From contig JAWKVZ010000001.1 of the NCBI GenBank assembly GCA_041397725.1, positions 868,001 to 932,000 on the forward strand: a DNA stretch of 64,000 nucleotides, written 5' to 3'. Source of the stretch: JAGRKR01 sp041397725. Lineage in GTDB: Bacteria > Pseudomonadota > Alphaproteobacteria > Rhizobiales > Hyphomicrobiaceae. Under the pieces are notes generated by a model. The model was not told where the DNA came from. It saw only the letters and a list, made by a program, of their open reading frames with translations, and made no database searches. The position numbers were made by a program, and so were the translations under genes. Of this stretch, positions 1 through 8,252 are shown piece after piece. Position 1 is the stretch's first letter. Every line of letters begins with the position of its first letter.

Positions 1-541
1 CGAGCTTCGTGCGAGGCCCGAGAAGGCGCTCGAACTCCTCGATCAGGAACTCGCCGTCATCGGCAATCGGCGCCCATTTCAGAACGACGCCACGCCGCTC
101 GCGATGGAAATGCCACGGCACGATGTTGGAGTGGTGCTCCATGATCGAGAGCACGACCTCGTCGCCTTCCTTGAAGGCCATGGCGCCATAGCTCGCAGCG
201 ACGAGGTTGATGGCCTCGGTCGCGTTGCGCGTGAAGATGATCTCCTCCTCGTGCCGCGCATTGACGAAGCGCCGCGCCGTCGCGCGCGCGTCCTCGAAAT
301 GCGCAGTCGCCGTGTTGGACAGGTAGTGCAGCCCGCGATGAACGTTGGCGTACTCCATGCGATACGCCTGCTCGATCGCCTCGAGCACCGCCTTCGGCTT
401 CTGCGCCGAGGCGCCGTTGTCGAGATAGACGAGCGGCTTGCCGTACACCTCGCGAAAGAGGATCGGAAAATCGGTGCGAATGCGCTCGACGTCGTAGCCG
501 CCGCTCGCCGCTCTGCTGCCCTCAGTCTCGATCAAGCCCAT
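1..541 (-). CDS. sufS: SufS cysteine desulfurase, partial (C-terminus off the window edge)
   Basis: The last gene of the suf operon seen here; about 180 N-terminal residues are inside the window and the rest lies beyond base 1. SufS removes sulfur from cysteine in a PLP-dependent reaction and hands it to SufE/SufU and the SufBCD scaffold. Visible family features are the N-terminal LDNGASAQKP stretch, the NVHRGLHYLSN region, RNATEAINLVA and MEHHSNIVPW. The PLP lysine and the catalytic cysteine lie outside the window. The ATG at 539-541 is preceded by a purine-rich AAGGTGG and sits 43 bases after the sufD stop, so it is probably co-transcribed. Confidence 0.93.
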   Translation of the reverse strand, partial: MGLIETEGSRAASGGYDVERIRTDFPILFREVYGKPLVYLDNGASAQKPKAVLEAIEQAYRMEYANVHRGLHYLSNTATAHFEDARATARRFVNARHEEEIIFTRNATEAINLVAASYGAMAFKEGDEVVLSIMEHHSNIVPWHFHRERRGVVLKWAPIADDGEFLIEEFERLLGPRTKL

Positions 542-584
542 GGGCTCACCACCTTTCCTGCCCCCTCGCGCTCAGCCGGCCGGC

Positions 585-1901
585 TCAGCCTCGGAGCCAA
601 CCTCTCGCCATATCCATCAACGAGTCCCGCAGCGCCTCGTCCTCGATCTTGGCGATGGCCTCGCCGACGAAGCTCTCCGTCAACAGCGCGCGCGCCTCCG
701 CTGCCGGGATTCCGCGCGACTGGCAATAGAAAAGCATCTCCTCGTCGATCTCCGCCACCGTCGCGCCGTGCCCGCAGACGACGTCGTCGGCATAGATCTC
801 GAGCTCCGGCTTGGAGTCGAATTCCGCCGCCTCCGAGAGCATGAGCGCCTGCGCCATCTGCTTGCCGTCGGTCTTCTGCGCGTCGGGCCGGACGATCACC
901 TTGCCCTGGAAGATGCCGCGCGCCTCGTCGGCGAGCACATACTTGAACAGCTCCCGGCTCTGGCACTGCGGCACCGCGTGATCGACGACGAGCGTGGTAT
1001 CGCAGTGCTGGCGGTCCTTGAGCAGCGTCGCTCCGGCCAGATCGATGCTCCCGCCCTCGCCGGCATACACGACCTCGATGTCGTTGCGCGCGAGTTGCCC
1101 ACCGACCGTCAGTTGGAACGGACGGTAGACGGCCTCGCCATCGAGCCGGGCGGCCAGGTTGGCCAAGTGCACGCCGCCGTCGACGGCCGTCTTCACGTGC
1201 GCCACCGAGGCACCCGCGCCCACATGCACCGCGCTGGCCGTGCGGGTCTGATGCTCGTCTGCGCTGCCGTCGGCACGAACATAGGCCTCGATCAGCGTGG
1301 CCGCGACGCCCGGCTCGAAGCGGAGGAAGTTGCGCACGGAAACCGCACCCGCCTCGCCCTCCGCGCGCACGAACGCCAGGAGAATCGGTTTGTCGAGGCT
1401 CGCCGAGACGCGCAGCGTGACGCCGTCCGTCATGAAGGCCGTGGTGAGATCAAGGACCGGACGCGAGCGCCCGCGCTCATCCGTCATCAGGTCCACGAGC
1501 CAATCGGCATCACGACCGAGGGCCTCGGCCAGCGCCTGGAAATGCGCGCCGGCCGGCAATCGCTCACGGTCGGACAGCTGCTCCGCGAACACGCCGTCGA
1601 CGAAGACGAGACGATATGCGTCGATGGCTGCGAGCGGGCCGAGTGCGGCATCGACGGCGCCGCGATCGAGGCGCGCCGCCCCGCTCGCAGCCGGCGCCGG
1701 CACGCTCTTCAGCATGTTCCGCAGGTCGGTGTACTTCCATTCTTCGATGCGCCGGTGCGGCAGACCGGTCGCGGCAAACGCGCCGATAGCCGCCTTGCGC
1801 AGCTTGCGCGTCGACGCGTCGCCGGGCAACCGGCTCTCGACTCCGGTGAACTGCTCGACGAGAGCATCCTCGGCCTTGGTTCTTACAAGTTGGACCGTCA
1901 T
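585..1901 (-). CDS. sufD: Fe-S cluster assembly protein SufD
   Basis: A 438-residue SufD, the partner of SufB in the SufBC2D scaffold on which Fe-S clusters are built in the cytosol. The C-terminal beta-helix core of the SufB/SufD family is clear: DRQHCDTTLVVDHAVPQC, then FKYVLADEARGIFQGKV, then a conserved end containing AEIDEEMLFYCQSRGI. The start MTVQLVRTKAED has no better alternative nearby. It lies 45 bases downstream of sufC and 43 bases upstream of sufS on the same strand, so all are likely one transcript. Length is normal for the family. Confidence 0.95.
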   Translation of the reverse strand: MTVQLVRTKAEDALVEQFTGVESRLPGDASTRKLRKAAIGAFAATGLPHRRIEEWKYTDLRNMLKSVPAPAASGAARLDRGAVDAALGPLAAIDAYRLVFVDGVFAEQLSDRERLPAGAHFQALAEALGRDADWLVDLMTDERGRSRPVLDLTTAFMTDGVTLRVSASLDKPILLAFVRAEGEAGAVSVRNFLRFEPGVAATLIEAYVRADGSADEHQTRTASAVHVGAGASVAHVKTAVDGGVHLANLAARLDGEAVYRPFQLTVGGQLARNDIEVVYAGEGGSIDLAGATLLKDRQHCDTTLVVDHAVPQCQSRELFKYVLADEARGIFQGKVIVRPDAQKTDGKQMAQALMLSEAAEFDSKPELEIYADDVVCGHGATVAEIDEEMLFYCQSRGIPAAEARALLTESFVGEAIAKIEDEALRDSLMDMARGWLRG

Positions 1902-1946
1902 CTTCGCCTCTGGCTTCCTTCCTCAGCTACCTCGACAGCGCCGCCG

Positions 1947-2702
1947 TCACGCCGCCTTGCCGGAGAACTCGGCATAGCCCGACTTCTCGAGCTCGAGCGC
2001 CAGCTCCTTGCCACCGGAGCGCTGCACGACGCCATGGGCGAGCACGTGCACCTTGTCGGGCACAATGTAGTTCAGGAGGCGCTGATAGTGGGTGATGACC
2101 AGCATGGCCTTGTCGGGACCGCGCAGCCTGTTGACGCCTTCCGAAACGATGCGGACCGCGTCGATGTCGAGGCCGGAATCGGTCTCGTCGAGAACCGCGA
2201 GCGAGGGCTCGAGCAGCGCCATTTGCAGGATCTCCATGCGCTTCTTCTCGCCGCCGGAAAAGCCGACATTGAGCGCCCGCTTCAGCATCTCGTCCTTGAC
2301 GCCGAGGTCGGCCGCCTTGGAGCGCACCAGCTTCATCAGCTCCGGCGTCGTGAGCTGCTTCTCTCCGCGCCCCTTGCGCACGCTGTTGATGGCTGTGCGC
2401 AGGAAGGTCATGGTTGCCACACCAGGGATTTCGAGCGGGTACTGGAAGGCCAGGAAGACGCCTTTGGCGGCGCGCTCATCCGGCGCCATCTCGAGCAGGT
2501 TCTCGCCGTTCCAGAGGATCTCGCCCTCGGTCACCTCGTAGTCCTCGCGGCCGGCGAGCACATAGGCCAGCGTCGATTTGCCGGAGCCGTTCGGCCCCAT
2601 GATCGCGTGCACTTCGCCCTTGGGCACCGTCAGGTTGACGCCCTTGAGGATCTCGGCGTCCTCGTCGGCGATCTTCACGTGCAGGTTCTTGATCTCGAGC
2701 AT
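1947..2702 (-). CDS. sufC: Fe-S assembly ATPase SufC
   Basis: A 251-residue ABC-type ATPase that powers the SufBC2D scaffold. All nucleotide-binding motifs are intact: Walker A GPNGSGKST at residues 36-44, the signature FSGGEKKR near residue 148, and Walker B/D-loop LAVLDETDSGLD around 168-179. The DETDSGLD sequence is typical of SufC. The open frame extends much further upstream, but the family start is MLEIKNLHVKIADED at 2702, with AGGGA about ten bases before it. It sits 73 bases after sufB and 45 before sufD. Confidence 0.96.
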   Translation of the reverse strand: MLEIKNLHVKIADEDAEILKGVNLTVPKGEVHAIMGPNGSGKSTLAYVLAGREDYEVTEGEILWNGENLLEMAPDERAAKGVFLAFQYPLEIPGVATMTFLRTAINSVRKGRGEKQLTTPELMKLVRSKAADLGVKDEMLKRALNVGFSGGEKKRMEILQMALLEPSLAVLDETDSGLDIDAVRIVSEGVNRLRGPDKAMLVITHYQRLLNYIVPDKVHVLAHGVVQRSGGKELALELEKSGYAEFSGKAA

Positions 2703-2775
2703 TGCTGGTGTCCCTGAATGGTCGGTCGGGCGCTGCGCGCCAGAAAAAGACATGAGTTGGAAGACGGCGCCGGCC

Positions 2776-4296
2776 TCAGCCGACGCTGCCCTCGAGCGAG
2801 ATACCGATGAGCTTCTGCGTCTCGGCCATGAACTCCATGGGAAGCTGCTGAAGCACGTCGCGCACGAAGCCGTTGACGACGAGGGCCACCGCCTCTTCCT
2901 CCGACAGGCCGCGCTGCATGCAGTAGAACAGCATGTCCTCCGAGATCTTCGACGTCGTCGCCTCGTGTTCGAAGTGCGCGGTCGCGTTCTTCGCCTCGAT
3001 GTAGGGCACCGTATGTGCACCGCACTTGTCGCCGATCAGCAGGCTGTCGCAATTCGTGAAATTGCGAGCGTTCGTCGCCTTGCGATGCGCCGAGACGAGA
3101 CCACGGTAGGTGTTCTCGGAGCGCCCGGCGGCGATGCCCTTGGAAATGATCCGGCTCGAGGTGTTCTTGCCGAGATGGATCATCTTGGTGCCGCTGTCGA
3201 CCTGCTGGCGGCCGTTCGACACCGCGATCGAGTAGAACTCGCCGCGTGAGCCGTCGCCGCGCAGGATGCAGCTCGGATACTTCCAGGTTATGGCCGAGCC
3301 GGTCTCGACCTGCGTCCAGGAGATCTTGGAGTTGCGGCCGCGGCAGTCGCCACGCTTGGTGACGAAATTATAGATGCCGCCCTTGCCGTCCTTGTCGCCA
3401 GGATACCAGTTCTGCACCGTCGAGTACTTGATCTCGGCATCGTCGAGAGCAATGAGCTCGACCACGGCGGCGTGGAGCTGATGCTCGTCGCGCATCGGCG
3501 CCGTGCAGCCCTCGAGGTAGCTCACGTAGGCGCCGGCGTCGGCGATGATGAGCGTGCGCTCGAACTGGCCGGTCTGGCGCTCGTTGATGCGGAAATAGGT
3601 GGAGAGCTCCATCGGACAGCGCACGCCCTTCGGCACGTAGACGAAGGAGCCGTCGGAGAACACGGCCGAGTTCAATGCCGCGTAGAAGTTGTCGGACTGC
3701 GGCACCACCGTGCCGAGGTACTTCTTCACGAGCTCCGGATGCTCCTTCAGAGCTTCCGAGATCGAGCAGAAGATGACGCCGGCCTTGGCCAGCTCCTTCT
3801 TGAATGTGGTGACGACGGAGACGGAATCGAAGACCGCATCGACCGCCACGCGGCCGGCCATGTTGGCGTAGCCGTCGGCCTCGTCGAGCTCGCTCTTCTC
3901 GCCGGGCTTGCGCACACCCGCCAGCAGCTCCTGCTCCTTCAGGGGGATGCCGAGCTTCTCGTAGGTCCGCAGCAGCTCGGGATCGACCTCGTCGAGCGAC
4001 TTCGGCCCCTCCGTGCCGGCCGGCGCCGAATAGTAGTAGAGGTTCTGGAAATCGATCCTGGGATAGCTGACCTTGGCCCAAGTCGGCTCATCCATGGTGA
4101 GCCAGCGGCGATAGGCGTCCAGACGCCACTCGAGCATCCAGGCCGGCTCGTTCTTTTTCGCCGAGATGAAACGGACGATGTCCTCGTTCAGGCCCTTCGG
4201 CGCCTTGACCGACTCGATCGACGTCTCGAACCCGTACTTGTACTGGTCGACATCGATCCGCTTGACCTGCTCGATGGTCTCCTTGACTGCTGCCAT
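2776..4296 (-). CDS. sufB: Fe-S cluster assembly protein SufB
   Basis: A 506-residue SufB, the main cluster-carrying subunit of the SufBC2D complex. Diagnostic segments are PEYFRINERQTGQFERT-like text in its local form TYFRINERQTGQFERT, SYLEGCTAPMRDEHQLHAAV, the GRNSKISWTQVETGSAITWK region and the C-terminal MLFYCMQRGLSEEEAVALVV. I chose the ATG at 4294-4296 (MAAVKETIEQ) because GGAG stands nine bases before it; an in-frame ATG 27 bases upstream would place that ribosome binding site inside the gene. The gene follows the NifS-like desulfurase by 53 bases. Confidence 0.96.
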   Translation of the reverse strand: MAAVKETIEQVKRIDVDQYKYGFETSIESVKAPKGLNEDIVRFISAKKNEPAWMLEWRLDAYRRWLTMDEPTWAKVSYPRIDFQNLYYYSAPAGTEGPKSLDEVDPELLRTYEKLGIPLKEQELLAGVRKPGEKSELDEADGYANMAGRVAVDAVFDSVSVVTTFKKELAKAGVIFCSISEALKEHPELVKKYLGTVVPQSDNFYAALNSAVFSDGSFVYVPKGVRCPMELSTYFRINERQTGQFERTLIIADAGAYVSYLEGCTAPMRDEHQLHAAVVELIALDDAEIKYSTVQNWYPGDKDGKGGIYNFVTKRGDCRGRNSKISWTQVETGSAITWKYPSCILRGDGSRGEFYSIAVSNGRQQVDSGTKMIHLGKNTSSRIISKGIAAGRSENTYRGLVSAHRKATNARNFTNCDSLLIGDKCGAHTVPYIEAKNATAHFEHEATTSKISEDMLFYCMQRGLSEEEAVALVVNGFVRDVLQQLPMEFMAETQKLIGISLEGSVG

Positions 4297-4349
4297 CGTC
4301 TTCTCCGATCTCCTCTCGTACACAATTCGACTGCGTTGCAGGCGCTCGC

Positions 4350-5516
4350 TCAGGCGGTCGCCGTCGCACGCTGCCCGTTTGCTCCAAGGCGCCCTGGTGC
4401 GGCGCCGCGCATGATGGCCGACCAGGCCGCGACGAAGGCATCGACGTCCGCCTCCGTGCTGGCCCAGCCAAGGCTGATACGAATGGCAGCGCCGGCAAGA
4501 TCAGGCGCCACACCCATGGCAGCCAGCACGTGGCTGGCGGCGACCTTGCCCGACGAGCAGGCGGCGCCGGAGCTGGCGGCGATGCCGGCAAGATCGAGCT
4601 TGATCACCAAGGTCTCCGCCTCGGCGCCGGGCAGTGCGAAACAGCTCGTGTTCGCCAGGCGCTCCGCCTCGCGGCCGATGATCCGCACCGCCGGCGTGAG
4701 CCGCAGGACGTCGCGCTCGAGGCGGTCGCGCAGGGCGCGCAGGCGGTGCATCGCGGCGAGATCGCGGCGTGCGGCCTCGGCAGCGGCGCCGAACCCGGCG
4801 ATGCCTGCCACGTTCTCGGTGCCGGCCCGCATGCGCCGCTCCTGCCCGCCGCCGGCGATGAGCGCGCCGAGGCGCGTATCGCCTCGGACGATCAGGGCGC
4901 CGACGCCCTTGGGGCCGCCGAGCTTGTGCGCGGACAGCGACAGGAAATCGACGTCGAGGGCCTCGCAATCGATCGCGATGCGACCGGCCGCCTGAACCGC
5001 ATCAGTAAAGGTGTAGAGGTCATGCGCGCGGGCGAAGGCAGCCAGCTCCGCGACCGGCTGCAGCACACCCGTCTCGTTATTGGCGAGCTGCAAGGCCGCG
5101 ACCGCCACACCGAGCGAGGGGCCCGCCTTCAAGGCGCGCGCGGCGACCTCGGAAATCTCGACGACGCCCGCCGCGCCTACCGGAAGCGCCTCGACGCGGG
5201 CCCGGCCGCGCCGTACCGGCTCCAGAACCGAGGGATGCTCGATGTCGCTGACCAGGATCGTGTCCCACCCGGCCGCCAGCACCCAGTTGTTGGCCTCGCT
5301 GCCGCCGCTGGTGAAGAACACCTCGTTGGCGTGCGCGCCCACCAGCGCTGCGACCGCCTCGCGGGACCTCTCGACCAGCGCGCGCGCCGCCCGCCCCTCC
5401 GCATGCACGGACGAGGGGTTGCCGTAGGCGTCCAGCGCCGCCAGCATCGCCATACGCGCCTCCGGCCGCAGCGGGGCCGTCGCGTTGAAGTCGAGATATG
5501 TGCGGGGTGTCGTCAC
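4350..5516 (-). CDS. Cysteine desulfurase, NifS/IscS type
   Basis: A 388-residue class V aminotransferase-fold cysteine desulfurase, a second sulfur donor in the same operon as SufS. The PLP lysine is K198 in SLSAHKLGGPKG. The catalytic cysteine is C320 in SSGAACSSGK. The N-terminus YLDFNATAPLRPEA and the NNETG motif near residue 147 are typical. The frame is open to 5678, but family alignment and gene spacing favour the GTG at 5514-5516 (V/MTTPRTYLDFNATA), 23 bases after the iscR stop. Such a NifS-like gene between iscR and sufB is a common alphaproteobacterial arrangement. Confidence 0.9.
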   Translation of the reverse strand: MTTPRTYLDFNATAPLRPEARMAMLAALDAYGNPSSVHAEGRAARALVERSREAVAALVGAHANEVFFTSGGSEANNWVLAAGWDTILVSDIEHPSVLEPVRRGRARVEALPVGAAGVVEISEVAARALKAGPSLGVAVAALQLANNETGVLQPVAELAAFARAHDLYTFTDAVQAAGRIAIDCEALDVDFLSLSAHKLGGPKGVGALIVRGDTRLGALIAGGGQERRMRAGTENVAGIAGFGAAAEAARRDLAAMHRLRALRDRLERDVLRLTPAVRIIGREAERLANTSCFALPGAEAETLVIKLDLAGIAASSGAACSSGKVAASHVLAAMGVAPDLAGAAIRISLGWASTEADVDAFVAAWSAIMRGAAPGRLGANGQRATATA

Positions 5517-5539
5517 GCCAGTCGTCCTCTTCGGCCGCC

Positions 5540-6010
5540 CTATTCGGCGGCCATGCCGAAGCGCCGCAACCAGTCCTCGGCTCCGGCCTCGCGATCGCGC
5601 CCGGGCATGCCGGCCGCCACCTCCGCCAGCGTCACGTGCGTGAGGAAGGTATTGATGTGCTCGCCCAGAGCCTCCCACAACTCGTGCGTGAGGCAGCGCT
5701 GATCCCCGAGACAGCCGCCGCCGTCGAGACCTTCACAACGGGTCATGCGCACCGGCTCCTCCACCGCCGCCATGATCTCGGCCACGTTGATCGCCTCGGG
5801 CTGGCGGGCGAGGCGATAGCCGCCCGAGCGCCCGCGCGCGCTCTCGACGAGGCCCGCCCGCCGCAACCGCACGAAAAGCTGCTCGAGATAGGCGAGCGAG
5901 AGGTGCTGCCCCTCGGCCACAACGGACAGGGGCAACGCCGCGTCGGCGCCGAACTTGGCGAGATAGGTCATCGCCATCACGGCGTAACGGCCCTTTGTAT
6001 TGAGCTCCAT
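5540..6010 (-). CDS. iscR: Rrf2-family Fe-S regulator, IscR type
   Basis: A 156-residue winged-helix Rrf2 regulator at the head of the suf operon. Residues 1-75 hold the DNA-binding domain (ELNTKGRYAVMAMTYLAKF, then the recognition region LSLAYLEQLFVRLRRAGLV and the wing SARGRSGGYRLAR). Three cysteines, C92, C100 and C106, match the IscR [2Fe-2S] ligand positions, so cluster sensing is expected. IscR-type proteins adjust suf/isc expression to Fe-S demand. The ATG has AGGAG about ten bases upstream. The 5' leader from the predicted start is about 190 nt. Confidence 0.92.
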   Translation of the reverse strand: MELNTKGRYAVMAMTYLAKFGADAALPLSVVAEGQHLSLAYLEQLFVRLRRAGLVESARGRSGGYRLARQPEAINVAEIMAAVEEPVRMTRCEGLDGGGCLGDQRCLTHELWEALGEHINTFLTHVTLAEVAAGMPGRDREAGAEDWLRRFGMAAE

Positions 6011-6181
6011 GCTCTACACTCCTCACCCACCCCGCCGACGCCGCTTTTCCCGCCGTCGATCGCCCGGGGCGCATCCTGGTTCGACCACCGACGGCCGACG
6101 AGACTTGCTTTTGCCCCATGGGATCGTGCAAATAGGCGCCACGCTGCTCGCGCGGGGTGCCCACGCCGCCCCTTGGACCAA

Positions 6182-6198
6182 TTTCGAATTGTTCTAAA
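6182..6198 (-). promoter_or_regulatory. Irr (ICE-type) iron-control box
   Basis: The minus strand reads TTTAGAACAATTCGAAA, a 7-3-7 inverted repeat that differs at one base from the rhizobial Irr/ICE consensus TTTAGAA-N3-TTCTAAA as I know it. It spans about +4 to +20 relative to the predicted suf start, a position expected for a repressor. Irr accumulates when iron or haem is low and then represses iron-consuming genes, which fits the operon. Confidence 0.6.
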
Positions 6199-6207
6199 CT
6201 CGGGCTG

Positions 6208-6236
6208 AATATGTAAATTCCGAGCGCGCGAGTCAA
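6208..6236 (-). promoter_or_regulatory. Sigma70-type promoter of the iscR-suf operon
   Basis: Read on the minus strand: -35 TTGACT (6236-6231), a 17-base spacer, then -10 CATATT (6213-6208). The start of transcription would fall near 6201, about 190 bases before the iscR start codon. Hexamers and spacing are seen directly; use in vivo is inferred. Confidence 0.6.
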
Positions 6237-6353
6237 GTATCAATCGTCGCTCGCCGATGAGGCAGCCCCTGCTCGGGCGCGCCAGAGCTTGGCGTCGCTT
6301 GGAGTATCCCCGGGTGCACAATGCGCTCGTACGTTCGCAAAGTTTGAAGGCAC

Positions 6354-7016
6354 ATGCCCGAAGTCACCATCAACGGCCCTTCCGGACGGCTTGAAGCCCG
6401 GTATCATCACGAGGGTAAGCCCGGCAGCCCGATTGCCCTTATCCTTCATCCGCACCCCCAGTTCGGGGGGACGATGAACAATCAGATCGTCTATCACCTC
6501 TACTACATGTTCGCGGAGCGGGGCTTTTCGGTGCTTCGCTTCAATTTCCGCGGGGTCGGACGCAGCCAGGGCTTGTTCGACAACGGGCCGGGCGAGCTCG
6601 CGGACGCCGCCTCGGCGCTCGACTGGCTGCAGATCTACAATCCGGACACGCGGAGCTGCTGGATCGCCGGCGTCTCCTTCGGCACCTGGATCGCCATGCA
6701 GCTCCTGATGCGGCGTCCCGAGATCGACGGCTTCGTGTGCGTGGCGCCCCCCGCCAATCTCTACGACTTCTCGTTCCTTGCGCCCTGCCCTTCCTCCGGG
6801 CTCATGATCAACGGCGACAAGGATCGCGTCGTGCCGAGCCAGTCGATCGCCGATCTCGCCGGCAAGCTGAAGACCCAGCGCGGCATCAAGATCGAGCATT
6901 CCGTCGTGCCGGGAGCGAACCACTTCTTCGAGAACAAGACGGACGACCTCGTCGACATCGTCGGCAAATACGTCGACGACCGCCTCGGCCGGCTCGACGC
7001 CGCAGCCAAGGATTAG
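6354..7016 (+). CDS. Small alpha/beta hydrolase (COG2945-like)
   Basis: A 220-residue single-domain alpha/beta hydrolase of the short type often annotated as conserved hydrolase. The N-terminal LILHPHPQFGGTMNN segment is characteristic of this family. The triad is visible: nucleophile S108 in AGVSFGTW, acid D157 in NGDKDRVV, and base H190 in PGANHFF. No signal peptide, so it is cytoplasmic. Substrate unknown; carboxyl ester hydrolysis is the general chemistry. It is transcribed away from iscR and faces anmK convergently, so it is probably monocistronic. Confidence 0.85.
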   Translation: MPEVTINGPSGRLEARYHHEGKPGSPIALILHPHPQFGGTMNNQIVYHLYYMFAERGFSVLRFNFRGVGRSQGLFDNGPGELADAASALDWLQIYNPDTRSCWIAGVSFGTWIAMQLLMRRPEIDGFVCVAPPANLYDFSFLAPCPSSGLMINGDKDRVVPSQSIADLAGKLKTQRGIKIEHSVVPGANHFFENKTDDLVDIVGKYVDDRLGRLDAAAKD

Positions 7017-7048
7017 GCGGCGTCACCGGGCGTCGCCGGGCGGCGGTC

Positions 7049-8173
7049 TCAGACGCTGGCAGACCGTCCCGGCGCCCGCGCGAGCACCCCGCCGCTCGTC
7101 GGCTGCGGCACGCCCGTCGTGCCCGGAAACGTCAGCGCCAGCCCGCCGAGCGCGCGCACGGCGAGGTAGGCCCAGGCCTCCGCCTCCATGGCGTCGCCGT
7201 CGAGCCCCACGGCCTCGGCAGGCGCCACGGCATTCTCGACGTGCGCCGCCAGCAGCCGCATGAGCGTGCGATTGCGGCGCCCGCCGCCCGTGACGATCCA
7301 CAGTTGCGGCTCCTCCGGCAGGCAGGCCCGTGCGCGGGCCACCGCCGCGGCGGTGAAAGCCGTCAGCGTGGCCGCGGCGTCGGCAGGGGGCAGCCCGGCC
7401 ACCCCCGCCAGCGAGAACGCATCGCGATCGAGCGATTTCGGGGGCGGAGCGGCAAAATAATCATGCGCCAGATAGGCCGCGAGTGCCGCCTGATCGACCG
7501 TTCCCGAGCCTGCCAGCGCCCCGTCTTTGTCGCAAGTCTGGCCGAGCGCGGTCGCCATGAGGTCGTCGATCAGCGCATTGCCCGGCCCGGTATCGAACGC
7601 GATGAGCCGATCGTCGCGCCCCACGAAGGTGACGTTGGCCACGCCGCCAACGTTCAGCACCGCCACCGGCCGCTGCGGCAGGCGCGCCACGAGGGCGCGA
7701 TGATAGACCGGAACGAGCGGGGCCCCCTGCCCGCCCGCCGCGACATCGGCCGCCCTCAGATCGTAAACGACATCGACGCCGGTGAGCCCCGCCAGCGCCG
7801 CGCCGTCCCCGATCTGGACCGTCAAGCCGCGCTCGGGGCGATGCAGCACGGTCTGGCCGTGAAAGCCGATGACCCCGACGTCGCCGGCCGTCAGGCCGCG
7901 CGCGCGGAGAAATCGCGCTACCGCCTCGCCGTGCAGGCGCGTCAGCTCCGCCTCGGCCGCGGCGAGTGGTGCCGGCCGCTCCTGCCTGTCCTCGAGCACC
8001 CGGGCGGCGGCGAGCGCCTCGCGCAGGCGCACCCGGAACTCCGGCGGATATGGCGTGCTGGCGGCGGCAAGACGCCGGCAGTCCGCCTCGCCGTCCGTCT
8101 CGATCAGCGCCACGTCGATGCCGTCCATCGAGGTGCCGCTCATCAGCCCGAGGGCTCGGACAAGCTTGCCCAT
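7049..8173 (-). CDS. anmK: Anhydro-N-acetylmuramic acid kinase
   Basis: A 374-residue sugar kinase that phosphorylates and opens 1,6-anhydro-MurNAc released during peptidoglycan turnover, giving MurNAc-6-phosphate in the recycling pathway. Visible family motifs are GLMSGTSMDGIDVAL at the N-terminus, VIGFHGQT, LNVGGVANVTF, FDTGPGNALIDD and VTGGGRRNRTLM. The ATG at 8171-8173 has AGGAAGGA upstream. It diverges from tyrS with only 79 bases between start codons, a common alphaproteobacterial arrangement that implies back-to-back promoters. Confidence 0.95.
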   Translation of the reverse strand: MGKLVRALGLMSGTSMDGIDVALIETDGEADCRRLAAASTPYPPEFRVRLREALAAARVLEDRQERPAPLAAAEAELTRLHGEAVARFLRARGLTAGDVGVIGFHGQTVLHRPERGLTVQIGDGAALAGLTGVDVVYDLRAADVAAGGQGAPLVPVYHRALVARLPQRPVAVLNVGGVANVTFVGRDDRLIAFDTGPGNALIDDLMATALGQTCDKDGALAGSGTVDQAALAAYLAHDYFAAPPPKSLDRDAFSLAGVAGLPPADAAATLTAFTAAAVARARACLPEEPQLWIVTGGGRRNRTLMRLLAAHVENAVAPAEAVGLDGDAMEAEAWAYLAVRALGGLALTFPGTTGVPQPTSGGVLARAPGRSASV

Positions 8174-8252
8174 GCTATCCTTCCTGTGCCATCAGCCTGC
8201 CACGGGCGGCCTGAAGCACCCGACCACCTCACAGCAGCACGAGCCAAGCGCC

